Of a DNA stretch of 64,000 nucleotides, positions 54,888-63,150 are shown piece by piece. Position 1 is the stretch's first letter. Every line of letters starts with the position of its first letter. The stretch spans positions 174,259 through 238,258 of the forward strand of contig JAIRVR010000017.1 in NCBI GenBank assembly GCA_031253795.1. The letters run 5' to 3'. The notes under the pieces are model-generated. The model was not told where the DNA came from and searched no databases. It saw nothing but the letters and a program-made list of their open reading frames with translations. Both the position numbers and the translations under genes were made by a program. This DNA comes from Burkholderiaceae bacterium (GTDB lineage Bacteria; Pseudomonadota; Gammaproteobacteria; Burkholderiales; Burkholderiaceae_C).

Positions 54888-56128
54888 GGGCGGGCCTCCG
54901 CGTGGATCACCAGGTCGGAGCCGTCGCGCTGCAGGCCCAGTCCGCTGCCGGCCAGGCGCTGGCGGGCGTCGGCCAGGGCCTCGGCTTCCAGCGTCACGCC
55001 CTTGAGCCGCAGCTGGCGGTCCTGGTATTGCAGGGCCTGGGGCTGCAAGCCGGCTGGCAGTGCCAGGGCCACGGCACCCAGCAGGGGTTCGAGGTCGCCC
55101 GTGGTCAGGGCCCCCGCCGACTGGCGCAGGGCGGCGACTTCGCGCTGCATCTGCACCGGTGCGTCGACGATGACGGGAATCTGGGGGAAGCTGGAGGACA
55201 GGGTGGTGCGCACCTGGGCCTGCTTGGTTGCGATGGCCTGGTTTTCCTTCCAGGCCCAGGCATTGAGGCCTGCCACCTGGACCAGCAGGGCCAGCACGGC
55301 ACCCCAGCGCGCGGCGCGCCATTGCGGTGCGCGCCAGAAGCTTTGCCAGCCGTCGAGCAGGCGCCGGCGTGCCCGGCTTTGCCCCCCGAGGTCAAATTCG
55401 AACTGTCCCAGGTCCCAGGCCTGGGCCAGGGCGGCGAGGCCGCGCTCGGCCTCGGTCAGCAACTGGATCGGACGCTGCAGCGTTTCCGCGAGCCGTGCCA
55501 CGGCCGGGTCGGCTTGCACCGGAATGTCGGCCGGCAGGGCCTGGAGCAGGGTGGCCAGCGCGGCGGGGTCGGCGCGGTCGCTGCGCAGGGGCAGGCAGGC
55601 CAGGGTGCCGCGGCCTTCCTCGGCCGGGGCCAGGCCCGTGGCCAGCAGCCAGGCCGAGTCGGGGGTGCCCAGGGCCCGCAACTGGGCCGTGGCCTGGGGT
55701 GGGCAGTCCGCGACGATGCGGTTGACGGGGCGACCTGCGGATTCCAGTGCCTGCAGGTGGCCGCGCAGCCAGGCCTTGTCGCAGGCGGCTACCCAGCAGG
55801 GGCTGCCGGCCTGGGCACGGGGCTGCAGGGCCAGGTGCAATTGGGCAGGCTCGTCGAGCAAGCGCTCTTCCAGCAGCCCGTCGAGCACGGCACGCAGGCG
55901 CGCATGGCTGCGCCTGCCGCCGAGGGACAGGCCCTGGGGCAGGGTGACGAGGTGCCAGGACAGCGCCTGGCCGGGCACCACGGCCACCGTCTGTCCGGTA
56001 CGGCCCGGATCGGGAAGCAGGGCCGCGGCGGCATGTCCGTGGCTATGGGCGCGCAGGCCATCGCTGCTGAGCGCGTAGGCGTATTCGCCAGCGGGCCCCG
56101 CGGGCAGGTGGAGAATCAAGGTGCTCAT
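54884..56128 (-). CDS. gspL: Type II secretion protein GspL
   Basis: A 414-residue protein with an actin-like cytoplasmic domain (residues 1-265), one membrane helix (WGAVLALLVQVAGLNAWAW) and a periplasmic domain (about 300-414). GspL recruits GspE. The ATG at 56128 fits the family start MSTLILHLP; the frame stays open upstream. A 71-base gap to gspK contains no obvious promoter. Confidence 0.9.
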   Translation of the reverse strand: MSTLILHLPAGPAGEYAYALSSDGLRAHSHGHAAAALLPDPGRTGQTVAVVPGQALSWHLVTLPQGLSLGGRRSHARLRAVLDGLLEERLLDEPAQLHLALQPRAQAGSPCWVAACDKAWLRGHLQALESAGRPVNRIVADCPPQATAQLRALGTPDSAWLLATGLAPAEEGRGTLACLPLRSDRADPAALATLLQALPADIPVQADPAVARLAETLQRPIQLLTEAERGLAALAQAWDLGQFEFDLGGQSRARRRLLDGWQSFWRAPQWRAARWGAVLALLVQVAGLNAWAWKENQAIATKQAQVRTTLSSSFPQIPVIVDAPVQMQREVAALRQSAGALTTGDLEPLLGAVALALPAGLQPQALQYQDRQLRLKGVTLEAEALADARQRLAGSGLGLQRDGSDLVIHAEARP

Positions 56129-56199
56129 GGGCGGAAGCGGGCATTGTAGGGGCCGAGTGTGACAGCTGGCTGTCACTGTGCCGGGGTTTCGGGCAAATC

Positions 56200-57195
56200 C
56201 TAATTCGGCGTGGCCGGCGTGGCCGGCGTGGGAGGGGTCCAGCCGCCGCGCTCGCGCCACAGCGTGGTCACGACCATGCCGTTGCGGCGCAGCATGGAGC
56301 GCTCGCTGACCACGATTTCACCCAGCCGGAGCTGACCCCAGGTTTCGAAATAGTTGGTGGAAACGGACAGTGCCGTGCCGCTGAGTGCGCTGGGCAGGCC
56401 CAGCAGACGCGTGGCATCGGCCACGGTGCGCAGCGGACTGGCGGCGCGCAGCTGAACCAGCTGGTTGGCCTGGGCCCAGGACAGGTCCTCGGCGCTGGCC
56501 CAGAGCACTTCGGCGCTGGCCGTGTTCAGGTTGACCGGGGTGAAGGCCGGCAGCAGCGTGACATAGGGCTCCAGCCGCGTGGCCATCTCGTGCGGCAGCC
56601 CCAGCCAGCCCAGCTGGCGCAGCGTGCGTGGCATCAGGGGCTGGTTGCCTTCGCCCTGCTTGGCCGCGTTGCGCAGGGCCAGGGCGATCTGGGGGGCATA
56701 GGTCGGCGGAAGGCCCAGGCGCCCCAGCAGGCGTGTCAGCGGCACCAGGGTCTTGGGGTCATCGGGTGCACTGAGCAGGTTGCGCAGGTTCAGCCGCGAC
56801 TGCAGGTCCACGATGCGGCCCGAGAGAAAGGCCTCCTGGATGTCGGCCAGACCATCGTCCACCTGGCTGACATTGTTCTGTGCCGCCAGAAAGGTGGACA
56901 GGCGCGCTTCCTGCAGCGGCACGGCCCAGGGCTCGGCCAGGTGGTCCACGGGCTGGCTGCGGTCCGAGCGCGCATCCTCGGCCAGCACCACGCGCGACCA
57001 GTCCAGGGCGCCCAGCAGCATCCAGGCCGCCTGGGCGCGGTTGCGCTCGGCCGTCTCGACCTCGACGCTGCGCCACTGCTGCCATAGCGCTGCTGCCGCG
57101 AAGCTGGCCACCAGGGTGACGGTCAGCATGGCGGCCAGCAGCGCCACGCCGCGCTGGGCACGGCCGGTGGCTTGGAGGAGGGCGCGGCGGTTCAT
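56200..57195 (-). CDS. gspK: Type II secretion minor pseudopilin GspK
   Basis: A 331-residue minor pseudopilin. The leader MNRRALLQATGRAQRG is cut before VALLAAMLTVTLVAS; the position after the first hydrophobic residues lacks Glu5, as is normal for GspK. The large insert domain (IVDLQSRLNLRNLL, NLNTASAEVLWAS) is typical. It caps the pseudopilus tip with GspI and GspJ. The start overlaps the gspJ stop (ATGA). The last residues are a small TPATPATPN tail from a repeated nine-base unit. Confidence 0.92.
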   Translation of the reverse strand: MNRRALLQATGRAQRGVALLAAMLTVTLVASFAAAALWQQWRSVEVETAERNRAQAAWMLLGALDWSRVVLAEDARSDRSQPVDHLAEPWAVPLQEARLSTFLAAQNNVSQVDDGLADIQEAFLSGRIVDLQSRLNLRNLLSAPDDPKTLVPLTRLLGRLGLPPTYAPQIALALRNAAKQGEGNQPLMPRTLRQLGWLGLPHEMATRLEPYVTLLPAFTPVNLNTASAEVLWASAEDLSWAQANQLVQLRAASPLRTVADATRLLGLPSALSGTALSVSTNYFETWGQLRLGEIVVSERSMLRRNGMVVTTLWRERGGWTPPTPATPATPN

Positions 57196-58064
57196 GAGCG
57201 GGTATTGGAGCGCAGGGAGTTGACCCAGTCGATGGTGATGCGACCTGCCACGGCGGCATCGGGCGGCAGGGTCAGCTCCAGGCGCACGCCATCAGGGATG
57301 TTGGGCAACTGGGCGCCCTGGCTGCCATCGCCGGAGGCCGGCGGGGTATTGCCGTCATCGGCGCTGGACTGGGGGTTGCTCCAGGCGTTGTTGCGGTAAT
57401 AGTAGAGGCGCCACTGGTCCAGCGGCAGCAGCACGGTTTCACGGCGGCGCTGGTCATCCGAAGGATTGCGCCCCCACTGGGCGGCCAGGTTCCAGGCATC
57501 GCGCCACTGTGCACGCGTGCGTACAGGTGGTGACTGCCAGCGCAGCCATTGGTTGCGGCCGTCCACGATGCGGCGAGCCCAGGCCACGACCAGGGCACCT
57601 TCATCCACGGCGTTGCTGCTTTTTCGCGTCATGCGCAGGACCTGGCCGTCCCAGTCCATGGCCTGGGTGTGCTCCAGCGGCATCAGGGCGTCGAGGTCGG
57701 CATTCCACTGCGACAGCACGGTTTGCAGCACCAGTTGCTGGTCGCCACGGGCCTTGGTCGTCTCCTGGGCGCGCACCATGCCGTCCAGGCCGCGCCAGCT
57801 CATCAGGGCCAGCAGCGCCATCACCGCAATGGCCACCATCAGCTCCACCAGGGTGAAGCCGCGCTGCGCTTGCGCGCATCCGCGCCCCGCGAAGCGAGAA
57901 GGGGAAGGCGCGCAGCGATTCAGCGACCAATGAGCGGCGCAATGCTCGAAACTGGCGCGACCTGGGGCCGGAGACACCGAGGAAGGGCCGCCCCGCCCCG
58001 AGGGTGTCGTCCCCCCCGCGAAGCGAGAGGGGGAAGGCGCGCAGCGACTCAGGGGGTAATCCAT
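57192..58064 (-). CDS. gspJ: Type II secretion minor pseudopilin GspJ with repeat-derived leader
   Basis: A 290-residue frame. The mature pseudopilin begins at residue 70 (G69 / FTLVELMVAIAVMALLALMSWRGLDGMV) and is typical of GspJ. The first 69 residues are not: they are translated from two copies of the local interspersed repeat, shown by RCAPSPSRFAG at residues 7-17 and again at 50-60. The only in-frame ATG is at 58064, two bases after the gspI stop; an in-frame GTG lies near 57980. A normal leader is 6-20 residues. Either this long leader is really used, or an unusual start within the repeat is used. Confidence 0.85.
   Translation of the reverse strand: MDYPLSRCAPSPSRFAGGTTPSGRGGPSSVSPAPGRASFEHCAAHWSLNRCAPSPSRFAGRGCAQAQRGFTLVELMVAIAVMALLALMSWRGLDGMVRAQETTKARGDQQLVLQTVLSQWNADLDALMPLEHTQAMDWDGQVLRMTRKSSNAVDEGALVVAWARRIVDGRNQWLRWQSPPVRTRAQWRDAWNLAAQWGRNPSDDQRRRETVLLPLDQWRLYYYRNNAWSNPQSSADDGNTPPASGDGSQGAQLPNIPDGVRLELTLPPDAAVAGRITIDWVNSLRSNTRS
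57883..57922 (-). repeat. Interspersed GC-rich repeat, partial copy D, inside gspJ leader
   Basis: On the minus strand this reads GCTGAATCGCTGCGCGCCTTCCCCTTCTCGCTTCGCGGGG-like sequence, matching the first 40 bases of copies A and C. It lies directly before the codons for the GspJ cleavage site. Confidence 0.6.
57965..58060 (-). repeat. Interspersed GC-rich repeat, copy C, between gspI and gspJ
   Basis: On the minus strand it begins ACCCCCTGAGTCGCTGCGCGCC and follows copy A to CCTCGGTGTCTCCGG. It starts at the 3' end of gspI and runs in the same direction as gspI, but here the next gene is translated through it. Confidence 0.7.
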
Positions 58065-58066
58065 AT

Positions 58067-58453
58067 TCAATACCGCCCGACGATGGTCGAGACACGCAGC
58101 ACGGGATGCTCGGCGGTCGCCACCTGGGCATCGACGCGGCGGAAGCTGGGGTTGGGCGTGGGGCGCACGCTGACCTGGACCTGCAGCCGCAGACCGGCCT
58201 GCTCGCAGGCGATCGTGGTATCGCCCACGGGTGGCATCTGGGGTGACAGGCGCATGCGCACGAGCTCGTTCTGGGCGCACAGCTGGCCCAGCAGCACCTC
58301 GGACTGGCGCTCGGCATTGCGCACCAGGGCCGTGGTGGCCTGCAGGCCGGCCATCAGGGCGATGCCGACGATGCCCAGGGCCACCAGAACCTCGATCAGG
58401 GTGAATCCGCCCTGGTCGCAGGACCGCCGCGAGCCATATGCCTTGCCGCTCAT
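58067..58453 (-). CDS. gspI: Type II secretion minor pseudopilin GspI
   Basis: A 128-residue minor pseudopilin. The leader MSGKAYGSRRSCDQGG is followed by FTLIEVLVALGIVGIALMAGLQAT, with Glu5 present. The conserved LLGQLCAQNELVRMRL segment follows. It nucleates the tip complex with GspJ and GspK. Its start overlaps the gspH stop (ATGA). Confidence 0.92.
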   Translation of the reverse strand: MSGKAYGSRRSCDQGGFTLIEVLVALGIVGIALMAGLQATTALVRNAERQSEVLLGQLCAQNELVRMRLSPQMPPVGDTTIACEQAGLRLQVQVSVRPTPNPSFRRVDAQVATAEHPVLRVSTIVGRY

Positions 58454-58893
58454 GGCAGCGCCTGCACGGAAAACGGCCGCAGGCCGTCGGTGGCCACGCG
58501 CAGCGGCGGGCTGGCCGAATCACGCAGGCTCAGCGTGACGGACTGGGGTGGCAGCAGCGGCTCAGGGCCCAGCACCAGAGGTGTGGCAGGCTGTACCTGG
58601 ACGCCGGGCTGCAGCCAGTTCGAGGGAAGCCGGACCGATGGAGGCAGTCCCTCGAAGCGGAATCCCTGCGGCAGGGCGCGCCAGCGCACGGCCGCGCCAT
58701 TGGCGCGCGCCTGGGCACGTGCCGATTCCAGCAAGGCCGCGAGCCGTTCGGCCTCGCGCTCCAGCTGGGCCTGGCCGCTGTCGCGCAGCGACAGGCTCAC
58801 CCCGGCGGCGGCCAGGGCCATGATGCTGATCACCACCAGCAGCTCCAGCAAGGTAAATCCCCGCTGCGCAGGCCGTGGCGCCGGGGGCGTCAT
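58450..58893 (-). CDS. gspH: Type II secretion minor pseudopilin GspH
   Basis: A 147-residue pseudopilin with leader MTPPAPRPAQRG before FTLLELLVVISIMALAAAGVSLSL. The domain then runs GQAQLEREAERLAALLESARAQARANGAAVRW and LPPSVRL, typical of GspH. ATGs at 58893 and 58908 are both possible; the first gives a leader of normal length. It is separated from gspG by a 152-base gap holding a different interspersed repeat. Confidence 0.88.
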   Translation of the reverse strand: MTPPAPRPAQRGFTLLELLVVISIMALAAAGVSLSLRDSGQAQLEREAERLAALLESARAQARANGAAVRWRALPQGFRFEGLPPSVRLPSNWLQPGVQVQPATPLVLGPEPLLPPQSVTLSLRDSASPPLRVATDGLRPFSVQALP

Positions 58894-58983
58894 GGGGGCG
58901 GCATCCATACAGAAAACCGGCCTAGCACCGCGCCGTGCCGTAGCTCGGGAGGTGTTCTGCTCGCACAAGCATGCTCACGGACG

Positions 58984-59040
58984 TCGGAACGCGGCCCCCT
59001 CGGGGGGCAGCGACCACACGCAGTGAGGGAGCGTGGGGGC
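58984..59040. repeat. Second type of interspersed repeat between gspG and gspH
   Basis: This 57-base block contains the hairpin CCCCCTCGGGGG followed by CAGCGACCACACGCAGTGAGGGAGCGTGGGGGC. From knowledge of Comamonadaceae genomes, elements of this type are scattered between genes. It sits in the transcribed spacer just after gspG. Confidence 0.5.
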
Positions 59041-59045
59041 TTGTT

Positions 59046-59534
59046 TCACTGCCAGCTGCCGATGTCCGCATCCTTGCCTTCTCCGCCGGACTGGCCATCG
59101 GCGCCAAAGGACATGACGTCGATGGGGCCCTTGATGCCGGGGTTCAGGTACTGGTAGGGACGGCCCCAGGGGTCGTTGGGCAGCTTTTCCAGGTAGGGCT
59201 TCCAGTTGGGCGGAATGGGGCCGGTGGTGGGGCGGGCGATCAGGGCCTGTAGGCCTTGCTCGGCCGTGGGGTAGCGCTGGTTGTCGAGCCGGTAGAGCTT
59301 GAGCGCCTGGGAAATATTGGTGATGTCGGTGCGCGCTGCGGTGACGCGCGCGTCGTCGGCACGGTCCAGCACATTGGGCACGATGAGGGCTGCGAGCACG
59401 CCTATGATGACCAGGACCACCATCAGCTCGATCAGCGTGAAGCCGCGCTGTAGGGCCCGGGGAAGGGCGCTGCGCGCAGCGGGCAGCGGACGGCGTGAAA
59501 AGCGGGTCATGGAACCGTGCAGCAAATTGGACAT
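59046..59534 (-). CDS. gspG: Type II secretion major pseudopilin GspG
   Basis: A 162-residue major pseudopilin. The processing site ALQRG / FTLIELMVVLVIIGVLAALIVPNVLDRAD has Glu5. The tail DNQRYPTAEQGLQALIARPTTGPIPPNWKPYLEKLPNDPWGRPYQYLNPG is diagnostic, including the calcium-site region near the C-terminus. ATGs at 59534 and 59510 give leaders of 31 or 23 residues. It is the first gene of the minus-strand gsp run, only 22 bases from the divergent gspC start. Confidence 0.95.
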   Translation of the reverse strand: MSNLLHGSMTRFSRRPLPAARSALPRALQRGFTLIELMVVLVIIGVLAALIVPNVLDRADDARVTAARTDITNISQALKLYRLDNQRYPTAEQGLQALIARPTTGPIPPNWKPYLEKLPNDPWGRPYQYLNPGIKGPIDVMSFGADGQSGGEGKDADIGSWQ

Positions 59535-59556
59535 ATCACTCCATCATAATCGCGCG

Positions 59557-60030
59557 ATGGTGACACTTTCATTGAACCGAGGCCAGGCCGGCGGCTGGCA
59601 TGTCAAGGCCGCCACATTCGTCCTGTGGCTGCTGGCGGCTGGCGTGGCGGCGTTCTGGGTATTGCGGCTGGCGGGTGGTGCGGCCTCCGCGGCCCCGCCC
59701 GTGGGGCCTGTCCAGTCCGTGCAGATCGATACCCAGGCCTTGGCGCGCGCACTCGGTGCAGTGGCACCCGACGTCCAGGCCGCCGCACCGACGGCTGCGC
59801 CTGTGGTCTCTCGCTATGCGCTGCTGGGCGTGCTGGCCGGCCGGGACAGCGGTGCCGGCGCTGCCGTCATCGCCGTGGGCAACCAGCCGGCCAAGCCGTT
59901 CCGTGTGGGCAGTTCCGTCGAAGAGGGCGTGGTGCTGCAGTCGCTGTCGGCCCGTGAGGCCCGCCTGGGGCCCAGTCTCCAGGGGCCGTCCTCGGTCACG
60001 CTCAAATTGCCCCAGCCCGACAAACGCTGA
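59557..60030 (+). CDS. gspC: Type II secretion protein GspC
   Basis: A 157-residue inner-membrane protein: one membrane helix (FVLWLLAAGVAAFWVLRLA), then a homology-region domain (RYALLGVLAGRDSGAGAAVIAVGNQPAKPFRVGSSVEEGVVLQSLSAREARLGPSL). No PDZ or coiled-coil domain follows, so it is a short form. GspC contacts the N0 domain of GspD and may pick substrates. It is divergent from gspG. Confidence 0.88.
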   Translation: MVTLSLNRGQAGGWHVKAATFVLWLLAAGVAAFWVLRLAGGAASAAPPVGPVQSVQIDTQALARALGAVAPDVQAAAPTAAPVVSRYALLGVLAGRDSGAGAAVIAVGNQPAKPFRVGSSVEEGVVLQSLSAREARLGPSLQGPSSVTLKLPQPDKR

Positions 60031-60185
60031 AGCGACACGCTTCCTGAGCGGCTGTGCCCGCGCTGCCCACGCGCAGCCGGCAACAGCCCCGCCACGGGCG
60101 GTGCGGCCGGCGCAGGCCCTTGCCCGCCGTCTCTGGTCCGGAGTGCGCAGGCCCCATGCGTGGCCTGCCCGGATCCAGGCAGAGG

Positions 60186-60746
60186 CTAAGCCAGTTGTCG
60201 CCACATCCATCCGCCCGGCGCGGGAGCGGCCAGAGTCCATTGATCGCTGCCGGGCAGGGCCTTGCCATGGTCCAGCAGCCACTGCGCGCAGCGTGCCACA
60301 CCGGCATGGGTGATCCAGGCGATGTCGATGCCACCTTGGGCCTGCGCCCGCGCATCGTCCAGGGCCTGGCCCACGCGCTCCAGCATGGCGGCCAGGCTTT
60401 CACCGCCGCCGGGCGCATGGTGGGCCAGTTGGCCGGCCCATTCGCCGACGGCCACCGGGCCGATGGCATCCCAGGCCTTCCCCTCCCAGGAGCCGAAGTC
60501 CATTTCCTGCAAACGCGTATCGGGGTGCAGCCGACTGTCGGGGCGCAGTTCCTGCAGCGCCCGTGCCAGTTGCAGGCATCGGCGAAGCGGCGAATGCCGC
60601 AGCACGCAGCGGACCGGCAGGGCCCGGTGCATCTGGCGGGCTGCCAGCAGGGTGGCGGCCGCATCGGCCTCGACATCGAGACGGCCGTAGCAGATGCCGG
60701 GTTCGATCAGGGGTTGCGCATGGCGCAGCAGCCACAGCCGGCTCAT
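60186..60746 (-). CDS. cobC: Histidine phosphatase, probable alpha-ribazole-5'-phosphate phosphatase
   Basis: A 186-residue histidine phosphatase: LLRHAQPLIEPGICYGRLDV (the RH motif with His9), then CVLRHSPLRRCLQLARAL, EMDFGSWEGKAWDAI and ITHAGVARC with the second catalytic His. The CYGRLDV and DFGSWEG segments are characteristic of CobC, which removes phosphate in the last steps of cobalamin lower-ligand assembly. It starts inside the cobS stop (ATGA), supporting the assignment. Confidence 0.9.
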   Translation of the reverse strand: MSRLWLLRHAQPLIEPGICYGRLDVEADAAATLLAARQMHRALPVRCVLRHSPLRRCLQLARALQELRPDSRLHPDTRLQEMDFGSWEGKAWDAIGPVAVGEWAGQLAHHAPGGGESLAAMLERVGQALDDARAQAQGGIDIAWITHAGVARCAQWLLDHGKALPGSDQWTLAAPAPGGWMWRQLA

Positions 60747-61582
60747 GGGCCTGGCCACCTCACCATGAGTGCGGCAGCGGCCAGCAGCATGGCCAGCTCG
60801 CAGGTCTGCTGGGCTGCGCCCAGGCAGTCGCCCGTCATGCCGCCGAGGCGCCGGCGCAGCCAGCCCGCCATGGCGGCCGTGGCCAGGGTGCCGGCCAGCA
60901 GCAGGGCAGCCATCAGCGACAGGGCCGCGGTCGCCGAGGGCGCATCGGGCAGTTGCCAGAGCAGGGCCAGGGCGGGCAGGCACCACAGCAGGCCCGTCGC
61001 CAGCCCCTTGCCGGACAGCGGTCGGCCGGCCAGATGGGCCGCCTTGGACGTGGCGGCCTGGCCCACATAGGGAAGGCTGCGCATCAGCAGCAAAGGGGCC
61101 AGGCGCGACAGCACATGGACGCAGCACAGCACCACGGCTGCCCTCAGGGGGCCGGCCGCGATCAGGGCGGCCAGCAGGGTGGTTTTGGTCAGCAGGGCCA
61201 TGACCAGGGCCATGGCGCCGTAGGCACCCAGGCGCGAGTCCTTCATGATCTCCAGCGCGCGCTCGGGCGCAGCCATGCCGCCCAGGCCGTCGGCCACATC
61301 GGCCAGGCCGTCCTCATGCAATCCGCCGGTCAGCCACAGCGTGGCCAGGGTCGAGAGCAGGGCGGCTGCGAGCGGCATCCAGGCACTGGGCGCGAGCAGC
61401 CAGGCGCCGGCGAGCAGCCCGCACCCGCCCCACAGGCCGACCAGCCAGCCCACGCCGGGCAGGTGCGCGGCGCTGGCGCGCTGCCGCTCGGGGCTCCAGC
61501 CGGCCCAGGCAGCCAGCCGTCCCGTGACCGGGATGCGGCTGAAGAACTGGACGGCCAGCAGGAAATGGCGCAGGGGCAGCAT
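60743..61582 (-). CDS. cobS: Adenosylcobinamide-GDP ribazoletransferase (cobalamin synthase)
   Basis: A 279-residue polytopic membrane enzyme that joins adenosylcobinamide-GDP and alpha-ribazole. The diagnostic acidic motif LHEDGLADVADGLGG is present near residue 87, together with FFSRIPV at the start and KDSRLGAYGAMALV. It is 23 bases downstream of ilvA on the same strand and overlaps cobC. No other cobalamin genes are in the window. Confidence 0.95.
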   Translation of the reverse strand: MLPLRHFLLAVQFFSRIPVTGRLAAWAGWSPERQRASAAHLPGVGWLVGLWGGCGLLAGAWLLAPSAWMPLAAALLSTLATLWLTGGLHEDGLADVADGLGGMAAPERALEIMKDSRLGAYGAMALVMALLTKTTLLAALIAAGPLRAAVVLCCVHVLSRLAPLLLMRSLPYVGQAATSKAAHLAGRPLSGKGLATGLLWCLPALALLWQLPDAPSATAALSLMAALLLAGTLATAAMAGWLRRRLGGMTGDCLGAAQQTCELAMLLAAAALMVRWPGP

Positions 61583-61605
61583 GGTTCAGCGGCCCCGGGC
61601 CGTCC

Positions 61606-63150
61606 TCATTGAAGAAAAAGCCGGTAGGCGGGGTTGCTGGTTTCCTCGACCCAGGGATAGCCGAGGTTGCTCAGGAAACTGTCGAATTTCTTGCCGTCCT
61701 TGGCGGGAACCTGCATGCCGACCAGGATGCGCCCATAGTCCGCGCCCTGGTTGCGGTAGTGGAACAGCGAGATGTTCCAGGTGGGGGCCATGAGGCTGAG
61801 GAATTTGAACAGCGCGCCCGGGCGCTCGGGAAAGACGAAGCGCAGCAGCCGCTCGTCCTGGGCCAGCGGCGAATGGCCGCCGACCATGTGGCGCAGGTGC
61901 TCCTTGGCCATGTCGTCGAAGGTCAGGTCCAGGGCCTCGAAGCCATGCTTTTCGAAGTTCCTGGCGATTTTTTCGGATTCGCCGCGCGCTGCCGTGGTCA
62001 GGCCCACGAACACATGGGCCTTGCTCTGATGGCTGATGCGGTAATTGAACTCGGTCACGTTGCGGGGGCCGCCGGGGAGCATGCCCACGACTTCGCAAAA
62101 GCGCTTGAAGCTGCCGCGTTCCTCGGGAATGGTCACGGCGAACAGCGCTTCGCGCTCCTCGCCGACCTCGGCGCGCTCGGCAACAAAGCGCAGGCGGTCG
62201 AAGTTCATGTTGGCGCCGCACAGGATGGCGGCATAGGTCTCGCCCTTGGTCTTGTGCTTGGCCACGTACTGCTTGATGGCGGCCACGGCCAGGGCGCCCG
62301 AGGGCTCGACGATGGAGCGTGTGTCCACGAAGATGTCCTTGATGGCTGCGCAGACGGCATCGGTGTCCACCACCACGTAGTCGTCCACCAGGCCCTGGGC
62401 GATGCGGAAGGTCTCCTCGCCCACCAGCTTGACGGCTGTGCCGTCCGCGAACAGGCCCACGTCGGCCAGTTCCACGCGATGGCCGGCACGCACGGACTGC
62501 AGCATGGCATCCGAATCCTTGGTGTGCACGCCGATGACCTTGACGTCGGGACGCACGGCCTTGATGTAGTTGGCCACGCCCGAGATCAGTCCGCCGCCGC
62601 CGATGGCCACGAAGACCGCGTCCAGGCGAGGGCTGCCGAGCTTTTGCAGCTGGCTGAGCATTTCCATGGCAATGGTGCCCTGGCCCGCGATCACGTAGGG
62701 ATCGTCGAAGGGGTGGACGAAGGTCAGGCCCTGCTCCTTTTGCAGCTTGACGGCGTGCTTGTAGGCGTCGGAATAGCTCTCGCCCGCCAGCACGACCTCG
62801 CCGCCCAGGGCGGCCACGGCATCGATTTTCACCTGGGGGGTGGTGGTGGGCATGACGATGACAGCGCGGCAGCCCAGCTTGCGCGCCCCCAGGGACACGC
62901 CCTGGGCATGGTTGCCGGCCGAGGCGCAGATCACGCCTTTTTGCAGCTGCTCGGCTGACAGGTGGGCCATCTTGTTGTAGGCGCCGCGCAGCTTGAAGGA
63001 AAACACGGGCTGGTTGTCCTCGCGCTTGAGCAGGACGGTGTTGCGCAGACGCGCCGAGAGGTTCGGCGCGCGCTCGAGCTCGGTCTCGCGGGCCACGTCG
63101 TAGACGCGGGCGGTGAGGACTTTCTTCAGATAATCGTCGTGGGAGGCCAT
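61606..63150 (-). CDS. ilvA: Threonine ammonia-lyase, biosynthetic
   Basis: A 514-residue PLP enzyme that deaminates threonine to 2-oxobutanoate for isoleucine synthesis. The PLP lysine is Lys53 in FSFKLRGAYN; SAGNHAQGVSLGA and the phosphate cup GGGGLISGVA follow. Two C-terminal regulatory ACT-like domains (about 335-514: EREALFAVTIPEERGSFKRF, DERLLRFVFPERPGALFKFL) indicate feedback control by isoleucine, as in the E. coli IlvA type. No clear ribosome site precedes the ATG. Confidence 0.95.
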   Translation of the reverse strand: MASHDDYLKKVLTARVYDVARETELERAPNLSARLRNTVLLKREDNQPVFSFKLRGAYNKMAHLSAEQLQKGVICASAGNHAQGVSLGARKLGCRAVIVMPTTTPQVKIDAVAALGGEVVLAGESYSDAYKHAVKLQKEQGLTFVHPFDDPYVIAGQGTIAMEMLSQLQKLGSPRLDAVFVAIGGGGLISGVANYIKAVRPDVKVIGVHTKDSDAMLQSVRAGHRVELADVGLFADGTAVKLVGEETFRIAQGLVDDYVVVDTDAVCAAIKDIFVDTRSIVEPSGALAVAAIKQYVAKHKTKGETYAAILCGANMNFDRLRFVAERAEVGEEREALFAVTIPEERGSFKRFCEVVGMLPGGPRNVTEFNYRISHQSKAHVFVGLTTAARGESEKIARNFEKHGFEALDLTFDDMAKEHLRHMVGGHSPLAQDERLLRFVFPERPGALFKFLSLMAPTWNISLFHYRNQGADYGRILVGMQVPAKDGKKFDSFLSNLGYPWVEETSNPAYRLFLQ

